Source: Spirochaetales bacterium (GTDB taxonomy: Bacteria; Spirochaetota; Spirochaetia; B11-G9). From it: a stretch of DNA of 5,126 nt. Location of the stretch: positions 1-5,126 of the forward strand of contig JALTGJ010000046.1 in assembly GCA_027077185.1 (NCBI GenBank), written 5' to 3'. The notes under the pieces were generated by a model, which was given only the letters and a program-made list of their open reading frames with translations, did no database searches and was not told the origin of the DNA. Made by a program: the position numbers and the translations under genes. Every line of letters starts with the position of its first letter. Position 1 is the first letter of the stretch. Shown here piece by piece: positions 1 through 5,126 of this stretch.

Positions 1-53
1 TTTCTGATGAGTATCTTTCACAAGTGGAAGATATGGTTGCTGAGCCTTATTAA
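1..53 (+). CDS. 3' end of an unidentified protein gene (5'-truncated)
   Basis: Reading from base 3, the frame gives an acidic C-terminal peptide, SDEYLSQVEDMVAEPY, and then a TAA stop at 51-53. The other two forward frames are less convincing: one stops at once, and the other gives a tryptophan- and lysine-rich string that runs into the intergenic region. The composition (acidic, ending in Pro-Tyr) looks like an ordinary cytoplasmic protein tail. Only 16 residues are visible, so no family or function can be assigned. The next gene on the same strand begins 106 bases downstream, so co-transcription is possible. That this is coding at all is an inference from composition and the position of the stop. 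Confidence 0.45.
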   Translation, partial: SDEYLSQVEDMVAEPY

Positions 54-74
54 TTCCCAGTCCATCCAAAAAGC

Positions 75-89
75 TTATGCTGTGCATAA
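75..89. repeat. Short perfect inverted repeat between the two left-end genes
   Basis: TTATGC and GCATAA (6 bp arms) flank a TGT loop. On the plus strand an A-run follows, not a T-run, so it is not a convincing terminator for the upstream gene. On the minus strand the hairpin is followed by GCTTTTT. It could be an operator upstream of the lipoprotein gene, a weak reverse-strand terminator, or chance. Confidence 0.25.
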
Positions 90-99
90 AAAATTATGA

Positions 100-130
100 T
101 TGGCGTGTTGTATAGCTAAGGGAGTACAAT
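100..130 (+). promoter_or_regulatory. Weak candidate promoter of the lipoprotein gene
   Basis: TTGGCG (100-105) and TACAAT (125-130) resemble -35 and -10 boxes, but the 19-nt spacer is longer than the preferred 17. TATGAT at 95-100 is another possible -10 box with no good -35 partner. The placement 30 to 60 bases before the start codon is reasonable, but the match is only fair. Read-through from the upstream gene is an equal possibility. Confidence 0.22.
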
Positions 131-159
131 GGTATATATTTCAAATAAAGGGAGAAGAC

Positions 160-1080
160 ATGAAAAAATTGTTTTTAATTGTACCGCTTGTACTGATTGT
201 TCTGGCCGGTTGTGCAACAGCAGGTGGAAGCCTTGTTGAGAAGAATCTGGGAACCTACCAGTCTCTTGATAAGGTTGATTCTGCAGAGTATAAGTTTTTA
301 CTTGATCCTGCGCTATTTGCTGCAAGCAGAAAAGCAGGGTATGAAAAGGTATGGACAGCAGTTAAAGCTCTTGCAGAGGCAAATGGTTATGCTGTAACTG
401 ATGCAGAGGATCCATATAAGGAAAAATTTGCAACAAAAGAATATTTTGATACAAAAAATTATGAGCTGAGAAATGATGGATTTATTATCCGGAAACAAAG
501 CTACTACAAAAATGGTGAGCCTACAGGAAAATATAAGTATACTGGAAAATATGCCAATCCTGATATTGATAAAGTCGTAGCAGCAAATTTTACCGCCGCT
601 CCGGATGTCAAAGCCTCTATGGATATTGAGGAAAATATTTCTTTGGACAGGCATAACAACTTTAAAGAATACACTGATATTTCTCAAAAGGTTAAAACAA
701 GAGAAAACTTTGACAATGTACTAAGTGCATATATTGCTATATATCCACAGCTTGCAGATTCCGGTTTATCACCAGATACACCACTAATAGGGTATAAAGC
801 CTACAGTCATTCTGTTGAACTTGGTGAAATGGATATAAATGGGCAGAAAGTTGTAATGGAAATGGCAACCTGGGGATTCAGTGCCGATGAAGCTCCTTTT
901 GCAGGAGAAATTTCATATACACTTGAAATAGATGATTATGCAGCTTCTATGGAACAGATTAAAAGGGCAGAAGATTTTCTGGCTTTAATGGGTAAAAATC
1001 TTGGTGATTTTGTATATCCAAATTTTGAAAAATACAATGGCTCAAAAGTTAGAATTTTGATGAATCTACCTGTAAAATAA
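160..1080 (+). CDS. Putative lipoprotein with a CYTH-like (triphosphate tunnel) domain
   Basis: The product is 306 aa. The ATG at 160 is preferred because AAGGGAGAAG lies just upstream and because it begins a classic signal peptide: MKK, a hydrophobic run (residues 4-16), then a lipobox LAGC with lipidated Cys18. An in-frame TTG at 100 would put 20 polar residues in front and hide the signal. Ala at +2 of the mature protein suggests the outer membrane if the host is diderm. After the anchor, residues 41-49 (SAEYKFLLD) recall the CYTH entry strand ExExKFL. Residues 95-112 (YFDT, then LR and IIRK) recall the YFDT-LR-RiR core, KYKYTGKY (124-131) the lysine strand, DIEENIS (155-161) an acidic strand, and GEISYTLEID (249-258) the late G-x-EiE strand. 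The order matches the family, but the first Glu of ExExK is Ser41. Fold assignment is inference; function is unknown. A strong terminator closes the unit. Confidence 0.85.
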   Translation: MKKLFLIVPLVLIVLAGCATAGGSLVEKNLGTYQSLDKVDSAEYKFLLDPALFAASRKAGYEKVWTAVKALAEANGYAVTDAEDPYKEKFATKEYFDTKNYELRNDGFIIRKQSYYKNGEPTGKYKYTGKYANPDIDKVVAANFTAAPDVKASMDIEENISLDRHNNFKEYTDISQKVKTRENFDNVLSAYIAIYPQLADSGLSPDTPLIGYKAYSHSVELGEMDINGQKVVMEMATWGFSADEAPFAGEISYTLEIDDYAASMEQIKRAEDFLALMGKNLGDFVYPNFEKYNGSKVRILMNLPVK

Positions 1081-1102
1081 AAAATATTTTTTAATTTTTA
1101 CG

Positions 1103-1137
1103 AAGAGGGATAAATTATATATTTATCCCTCTTTTTT
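1103..1137 (+). terminator. Strong intrinsic terminator after the lipoprotein gene
   Basis: A perfect 13-bp stem, AAGAGGGATAAAT (1103-1115) with ATTTATCCCTCTT (1121-1133), encloses a 5-nt TATAT loop. T residues follow (1134-1137), giving six consecutive T from 1132. It lies 22 bases after the lipoprotein stop. It should isolate that transcription unit from the hydantoinase gene downstream. Confidence 0.92.
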
Positions 1138-1160
1138 ATTAATTGCTACTATCTAACGTT

Positions 1161-1188
1161 TTGAATAATATCTTTTGTTCGGTAAAAT
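1161..1188 (+). promoter_or_regulatory. Candidate promoter of the hydantoinase gene
   Basis: TTGAAT (1161-1166) and TAAAAT (1183-1188) are separated by 16 bases and sit just after the terminator. They give a predicted leader of about 90 nt before the ATG at 1285. A second, poorer option begins with TTGTCA at 1215-1220 but lacks a good -10 box at the right distance. Because a terminator precedes this gap, some promoter must lie between 1138 and 1284. Confidence 0.4.
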
Positions 1189-1284
1189 TCCTTTGTTAAA
1201 ATAAAATAAAAAACTTGTCAAAATGACTGTTTGCAGTTAGTGTAAAGAGGTTGAATTAAATATTAATTTTTGTGGAGGTGTTGA

Positions 1285-2688
1285 ATGAAAACACTAATTA
1301 AAAATGGGACTGTTGTAACAGCCGGGGATACATTTAAGGCGGATGTTCTAATAGAGAATGAAAAAATTTCTCTAATTGGAACTGATTTGCAGGCTGAAGG
1401 TGCAGAGATAATTGATGCATCGGGACTTTTTCTAATGCCTGGCGGTATAGATGGCCATACCCACCTGGATATGCCTTTTGGTGGAACTACTACTGCAGAT
1501 GACTTTTTTACAGGTCAACGAGCTGCTGCTTTTGGAGGAACTACAACCCATGTGGACTTTGCACTGCAGCAGAAAGGGGAGACTCTCCTTGATGGTGTGG
1601 AGATGTGGAAGAAAAAGGCAGATGGGAATGCAGTTATTGACTATAGCTTTCATATTGCTGTAACTGATCCCGGCGAAGCCGTTGTAAAAGAAATTGAAAA
1701 GCTGCCAGCAGCCGGAATAACAAGCTTAAAGGTTTTTCAGCAGTACAAGGGCCTTTTTATGGTAGATGATACCACTCTCTACCAGGTAATGCAGGCTGCC
1801 AAAAAAGCCGGTGTTCTTACAATGATTCACTGTGAAAATGGTGATGTAACAGATATTGTTACAAAAGAACTTGTTGCTGCAGGAAAGACAGATGTTAAGT
1901 ATCATCTGGAAGCACATCCAAGAGAAATTGAAGCTGAGGCAACCGGAAGAGCAATTGCAATAGCGGGAGTTACAGGAGCTAAGCTCTATGTAGTCCACAT
2001 GAGCTGTCAGGACTCTGTTATGGAGATGAAGCTGGGAAGAGAGAGGGGCTACAAGGTAATGGGTGAAACATGTACACAGTATATGTTTAAGTTTGAAGAT
2101 GATATGAGAGTTCCTGGATACGAAGGGGCAAAATGGGCCTGTGGCCCTCCTGTAAGAACTCCAAAAGATGCTGCGTATATATGGAAATCTCTTACAGATA
2201 CAACATTACAGTTTGTTGCTACCGATCACTGTTCTTTTGACTTTGAAGGTGGAAAAAATGGTAAGAAACCCGGAAAGGAACTGGGAAAAGCAGGTTTTCA
2301 TAAGATACCAAATGGTATTCCCGGAATAGAAGACCGAATGCCTGTTATGTACCACAATGGTGTAAATAAAGGCAGATATGATATTAACAGGTTTGTGGCA
2401 ATTACAGCTACTAATCCTGCAAAGGCTCTTGGTATGTACCCTCAGAAAGGAACCATCTCTGTTGGGTCTGACGCTGATATTGTTCTTTGGGACCTTAATA
2501 AAACTCATACAATCTCAGCTAAAACACATCATATGAATGTAGATTATAATGCTTATGAAGGTATGGAAGTTAAGGGATGGCCTGTACGCACAATTCTCCG
2601 GGGAAAAACTATTGTCGAGAATGGTGAATGGAAACAGGAAAAAGGTGCCGGACAGTTTATTAAACGTCATGAAGGTGAATTTATTTAG
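1285..2688 (+). CDS. hydA: Dihydropyrimidinase / D-hydantoinase
   Basis: This cytoplasmic cyclic amidohydrolase has 467 aa, a normal full length for the family. Known members open 5,6-dihydrouracil or 5-substituted hydantoins to N-carbamoyl-amino acids, using two metal ions held by a carboxylated lysine. All metal ligands are visible: H58 and H60 (GIDGHTHLD), K149 (SLKVF), H182 (IHCENGD), H238 (YVVHMS) and D314 (ATDHCSF). Tyr154 and the IPNG motif (Asn343) are substrate-contact positions. The N-terminal beta-sandwich opens with LIKNGTVVT and is completed by the C-terminal part (GSDADIVLWD). The start is set by GGAGGTG six bases before the ATG. Oddities: the usual Ser-Pro-Pro-Leu is Gly287-Pro-Pro-Val, the usual Met-Ala before Tyr154 is Gln-Gln, and there is an extra Lys/Gly-rich segment near 322-330. 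These make the true substrate uncertain; phenylhydantoinase-like activity is an alternative. It appears monocistronic, lying between a terminator and a convergent gene. Confidence 0.95.
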   Translation: MKTLIKNGTVVTAGDTFKADVLIENEKISLIGTDLQAEGAEIIDASGLFLMPGGIDGHTHLDMPFGGTTTADDFFTGQRAAAFGGTTTHVDFALQQKGETLLDGVEMWKKKADGNAVIDYSFHIAVTDPGEAVVKEIEKLPAAGITSLKVFQQYKGLFMVDDTTLYQVMQAAKKAGVLTMIHCENGDVTDIVTKELVAAGKTDVKYHLEAHPREIEAEATGRAIAIAGVTGAKLYVVHMSCQDSVMEMKLGRERGYKVMGETCTQYMFKFEDDMRVPGYEGAKWACGPPVRTPKDAAYIWKSLTDTTLQFVATDHCSFDFEGGKNGKKPGKELGKAGFHKIPNGIPGIEDRMPVMYHNGVNKGRYDINRFVAITATNPAKALGMYPQKGTISVGSDADIVLWDLNKTHTISAKTHHMNVDYNAYEGMEVKGWPVRTILRGKTIVENGEWKQEKGAGQFIKRHEGEFI

Positions 2689-2710
2689 AATTAATTTATT
2701 ATTAATACAT

Positions 2711-2804
2711 GTAGGGACAGCCACCCAGGGTTTGCAAAGCAAATCCTGGGTGACTGTGGTTGCGTAGTCGAGCAGGGACGAAGTTCCGACCAGACGGCCC
2801 CTAC
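2711..2804. repeat. GC-rich palindromic intergenic element (MITE/REP-like)
   Basis: This is a GC-rich island in AT-rich DNA between two convergent genes. The ends are inverted: GTAGGG (2711-2716) pairs with CCCTAC (2799-2804), and the match continues imperfectly inward. Inside is a long hairpin: 2717-2735 pairs with 2739-2757 around an AAA loop, with 18 pairs, one mismatch (2721/2753) and one G-T wobble. A second arm has GGGAC-GAA-GTTCC (2775-2787), with GTCG (2767-2770) close to CGAC (2787-2790). The overall shape is a closing stem with two arms. Known GTAGGG/CCCTAC-ended intergenic repeats in other bacteria look similar. It encodes no protein. It may act as a bidirectional terminator or processing site for the two flanking mRNAs. 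Copy number cannot be judged from one window. Confidence 0.7.
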
Positions 2805-2822
2805 GGTTTTATGTGTATATTT

Positions 2823-4241
2823 CTATTCCCCTGTTATAGCATGTTCTTCTTTTATAGCTGCATCGTCTTTAAATTCACGGCCCCATCCTGTGAGGATAGC
2901 AATAAGCATAACTACAAATAATCCAATTCCATGGAAGAAAAAGGGCATGGCCTGAATCATATTGAAGTCATTTGGCACAATTCCGGTGGTCATGGCAATT
3001 CCCAGTGCAAGCATAACTCCCGGATTATATGGAACAAACATAATTGTTCCGGTTGCCAGAGCATCCATAATATTTGCATTTCTCTTGGGTGCCAGATTAT
3101 GACGGTCACCAAGGTCTTTTGCCAGAGGTCCTATTGCAACTATAGATCGTGCAGAACCTGCTGTAATAATGTTTCCAACTATCGTTAAGACAAATATTGA
3201 GAGTTCTGCATTTCGTACTTTCTTTGTAAACGGAGATACCTTGTCCAGAATAAGCTGGAAAAGTCCTGCCTTCTCAAATACCCCTACAAGCCCTAATAGA
3301 AGCATTGTGAACATAATAATAGGAAGCATACCGTTTATTCCTTTATAAATAACACCTCCAAATTTCTTATGTACAACATCTGCAAATAAAATACTGGTTG
3401 GTTTAAGAAGTCCGGTAGCCAGACCAAGCACCATTCCGAAAGCATTGGTGGTTATAAGTGCTGTTACCAGATGTACTCCCTTGTACATAACGAAGATTAG
3501 TACTGCCGGGACAATTATCATTATAAGACCCTTGGGAGATACTGTCTTAGCCAGTTCTATTGCTGAGGAAGAACCGGACTGCATGGTTATACCCAGAATA
3601 ATAAACATTATTACTGAAAATCCTGCAGCAACAAAAGCATACTTCAGTCTGCTTTTTACTACAGTTTTTATTTCTGCTCCCTGAGTATATGCAGAAGCAA
3701 TTGTAGTGTCGGAAATTGGTGCAATATTATCACCAAAAAATGCACCACTCATAAGTGCTCCTATCATTAGTAGAGGGCTTGCCCCAAGTCCAACCCCAAC
3801 TGGAAGCATTAAAGGACCAATTGCTGCTATACTTCCACCGGATGTCCCCGTGGCTGTTGAAAAAAGTGCTGCAACAATAAAAGTTATTAATGGTAGAAAA
3901 GCACCTGTAACACCAACATTTACCCCAAGCCATACCAGACTGTCTACAAGCCCGGAGCTCTGAAGTAACTTTCCCATTATTCCTGCCAGAATCCAGGCCA
4001 TTGCCATTACAGCTACCATCTTTCTTGACATACCTAAAAGAATTGCTTCTGATGCCTCTGATGGTTTTTTTGCCAGTACAATTGCAACAAACATTGCTGC
4101 AAGACAGGCAGCCCAAAGTGTTTTTGTGTGAACCCATCCGGTTATTACCAGAGCAAGTATTACACCAAGAAGTGTTAATAGCGGTAAAAATGCTCCGAAC
4201 ATACCCATTCTGAATTCCACTCGATTAGAATTACTTTCCAT
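2823..4241 (-). CDS. NhaC-family Na+/H+ antiporter (or related ion-coupled carrier)
   Basis: The product is 472 aa if it starts at the ATG at 4241-4239, which has GGAGG five bases upstream. A longer reading from TTG at 4253 would begin inside that ribosome binding site and is rejected. It is a polytopic inner-membrane protein of roughly 11-12 hydrophobic segments, with a short polar N-terminus and a charged C-terminal tail (EFKDDAAIKEE). Signature motifs of the NhaC / Na_H_antiporter family are present: STATGTSGGSIAAIGPLMLP (128-147) and GAFFGDNIAPISDTT (166-180), including the conserved Asp171 and Asp178. The second half carries a matching segment, GNIITAGSARSIVAIGPL (356-373), as expected for the two-repeat carrier fold. 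Family members exchange Na+ for H+, and some move organic anions such as malate/lactate, so the substrate is not fixed by sequence. It converges on the hydantoinase gene and diverges from the permease gene. Confidence 0.9.
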   Translation of the reverse strand: MESNSNRVEFRMGMFGAFLPLLTLLGVILALVITGWVHTKTLWAACLAAMFVAIVLAKKPSEASEAILLGMSRKMVAVMAMAWILAGIMGKLLQSSGLVDSLVWLGVNVGVTGAFLPLITFIVAALFSTATGTSGGSIAAIGPLMLPVGVGLGASPLLMIGALMSGAFFGDNIAPISDTTIASAYTQGAEIKTVVKSRLKYAFVAAGFSVIMFIILGITMQSGSSSAIELAKTVSPKGLIMIIVPAVLIFVMYKGVHLVTALITTNAFGMVLGLATGLLKPTSILFADVVHKKFGGVIYKGINGMLPIIMFTMLLLGLVGVFEKAGLFQLILDKVSPFTKKVRNAELSIFVLTIVGNIITAGSARSIVAIGPLAKDLGDRHNLAPKRNANIMDALATGTIMFVPYNPGVMLALGIAMTTGIVPNDFNMIQAMPFFFHGIGLFVVMLIAILTGWGREFKDDAAIKEEHAITGE

Positions 4242-4287
4242 TCTCTCCTCCAAAAAGATTTGCTATATTCAAAAGATACAACTTTCG

Positions 4288-4301
4288 AATATTTAAATAT
4301 T
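4288..4301. repeat. 14-nt perfect AT palindrome at the permease -35 box (possible operator)
   Basis: AATATTTAAATATT is its own reverse complement and overlaps the first two bases of the TTGACA box at 4300. Its location in a divergent promoter region suits a regulator binding site. AT palindromes also arise by chance in DNA of this composition. Confidence 0.3.
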
Positions 4302-4328
4302 GACAAATATATAATAGCATAGTATTCT
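4300..4328 (+). promoter_or_regulatory. Candidate promoter of the TauE/SafE permease gene
   Basis: A perfect -35 box, TTGACA (4300-4305), is followed after exactly 17 bases by TATTCT (4323-4328), a 4/6 match to the -10 consensus. The predicted start near 4335 leaves a leader of about 150 nt before the ATG at 4486. A perfect TATAAT also occurs at 4310-4315, but no fitting -35 box lies upstream of it. Confidence 0.5.
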
Positions 4329-4339
4329 AAAGCATGCAA
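4311..4339 (-). promoter_or_regulatory. Candidate promoter of the NhaC-family gene
   Basis: On the minus strand, TTGCAT (4339-4334) and TATTAT (4316-4311) are separated by 17 bases. The -10 box matches at 5/6 positions and the -35 box is weak (TTG conserved). The predicted leader to the ATG at 4241 is about 60-65 nt. It overlaps the opposite-strand candidate at 4300-4328. Confidence 0.4.
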
Positions 4340-4485
4340 GTTATTTTTAAGGGAGCTTTTTGCGCTGTGTCATATATTGAATTTAGTAAATACCTCTTCT
4401 CTAATATATGGATCGTGTACTGGCGAAAAAAGCAAAAAACAAGCCAATTCAATGTACATTGCAAAAGCCTTAAAGAGAAAAATCG

Positions 4486-5126
4486 ATGATATATTTACTG
4501 GCTGGAATACTGACTCTTCCAATAACAACTATCCTGACAATTACAGGTGTTGGTGCTGCTTTTCTTCTTATTCCTGTTTTTATTGCTTTAGGTGTAGAAA
4601 TACACCAGGCTATGGCTGTTGCACTGCTGTTGAATTCTCTTGCGATGGTATTTGCATCCTGCAGATATGCCAGAAAAAAGCTTATAATTTGGAAAATAGG
4701 TATACCTATTATTATTACCAGCACTATTGGGGCACCATTTGGAGTCAGGCTAAGTTATTATGTTAATAATGATATTTTAAAAATATTATTTATAGTATTC
4801 CTGCTTTTTGCTTCAGCAATGATGTATTTTTACAGATCCAATAAAGTACGTTCAAGGAATTTTACCAGTTTATCAACAAAAGGAACAATAATCAGCGGTA
4901 TTTCCGGATTGGCAGTAGGTTTTATTGGGGGTCTTATAGGAGTAGGTGGTGGAAATATAATATTGCCTGTTCTTATTGCGCTGGGGATCGAACCGAAGGA
5001 AGCGGTCGGAACAACAGCTCCAATAATAATTTTTTCATCACTGGCAGGGTTTGTCAGCCATATTGGCTTAGGCCCTCTGGATATGCTGTTCGTTGCAGTA
5101 ACTGCTGCTGCCTCTATTGCAGGAGC
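4486..5126 (+). CDS. TauE/SafE-family membrane permease (3'-truncated by the window)
   Basis: The frame is open from ATG 4486 to the window edge: 213 codons with no stop, out of a usual length near 250-270. An in-frame TAA at 4471 limits the start, and MIYLLAGILTLPIT matches a typical family N-terminus. The ribosome binding site is weak (AAAGAG around 4472-4477). The protein is very hydrophobic, with about six or seven membrane segments visible. It shows the family's internal duplication. The second copy has the canonical GLIGVGGGNIILPVLIALGI (149-168), followed by EAVGTTAPIIIFSS. The first copy has the degenerate GVGAAFLLIPVFIALGV (21-37), followed by a run of small residues. A basic loop (YRSNKVRSRN, around 116-125) separates the halves. 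TauE/SafE proteins are inner-membrane carriers linked to export of sulfite, sulfoacetate and other organic anions; many are uncharacterised, so the substrate is unknown. The gene is divergent from the NhaC-family gene. Confidence 0.88.
   Translation, partial: MIYLLAGILTLPITTILTITGVGAAFLLIPVFIALGVEIHQAMAVALLLNSLAMVFASCRYARKKLIIWKIGIPIIITSTIGAPFGVRLSYYVNNDILKILFIVFLLFASAMMYFYRSNKVRSRNFTSLSTKGTIISGISGLAVGFIGGLIGVGGGNIILPVLIALGIEPKEAVGTTAPIIIFSSLAGFVSHIGLGPLDMLFVAVTAAASIAG

Noticed and set aside
100..159. TTG-initiated N-terminal extension of the lipoprotein
   Set aside because: It lacks a ribosome binding site, would bury the signal peptide behind polar residues, and a good AAGGGAG-ATG start exists at 160.
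313..687. 124-codon minus-strand frame opposite the lipoprotein gene
   Set aside because: It is an antisense shadow with Ile/Phe/Cys-rich composition and no recognisable motif. The plus-strand gene has a signal peptide, ribosome binding site and terminator.
2690..2708. ATTAAT direct/inverted repeats after the hydantoinase stop
   Set aside because: These are simple AT-rich sequence with no GC stem; too weak to call a terminator.
2711..2804. tRNA or other structured housekeeping RNA
   Set aside because: It folds into arms, but there is no T-loop GTTCRA consensus, anticodon arm or CCA-ready acceptor. The inverted ends fit a palindromic repeat better.
3730..4137. 135-codon minus-strand frame inside the antiporter gene
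   Set aside because: It is an out-of-frame shadow rich in Cys, Ser, Asn and Trp, lying within a gene with clear NhaC motifs.
4242..4253. TTG start adding four residues (MEER) to the NhaC-family protein
   Set aside because: These bases are the GGAGGAG ribosome binding site of the ATG at 4241.
4377..4766. 129-codon plus-strand frame starting with TTG
   Set aside because: Most of it overlaps the permease gene in another frame and gives a cysteine- and tyrosine-rich string typical of a shadow. The permease reading has clear family motifs.

Overview
This is an AT-rich bacterial window (about 40% GC by eye) with tightly packed genes, strong GGAGG-type ribosome binding sites, a U-tailed terminator and a lipobox signal peptide. 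That fits a low-GC anaerobe such as a spirochaete or a clostridium-like Firmicute. The sequence alone does not decide between them.

Layout from left to right. (1) The 3' tail of an unidentified plus-strand gene (1-53). (2) A plus-strand lipoprotein gene (160-1080), closed by a strong intrinsic terminator. Its secreted domain looks like a divergent CYTH / triphosphate-tunnel fold. (3) A complete plus-strand dihydropyrimidinase / D-hydantoinase gene (1285-2688). (4) A GC-rich palindromic intergenic element (2711-2804) between the ends of two convergent genes. (5) A minus-strand NhaC-family antiporter gene (2823-4241). (6) A divergent intergenic region with two overlapping promoter candidates and a 14-nt AT palindrome. 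(7) A plus-strand TauE/SafE-family permease gene starting at 4486 and running off the right edge.

How the genes may relate: the hydantoinase opens cyclic ureides such as dihydrouracil or 5-substituted hydantoins. The two transporters flank each other divergently and could export or exchange ions or small anions. The three are not in one operon: the hydantoinase and antiporter genes converge, while the antiporter and permease genes diverge. Shared physiology is therefore only a possibility. No N-carbamoyl amidohydrolase, dihydropyrimidine dehydrogenase or dedicated regulator is visible here.

The points most worth a second look are the CYTH-like lipoprotein, the substrate-loop substitutions and insertion in the hydantoinase, the palindromic element, and the overlapping divergent promoters. 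I see no CRISPR array, tRNA, rRNA, integrase or transposase gene.
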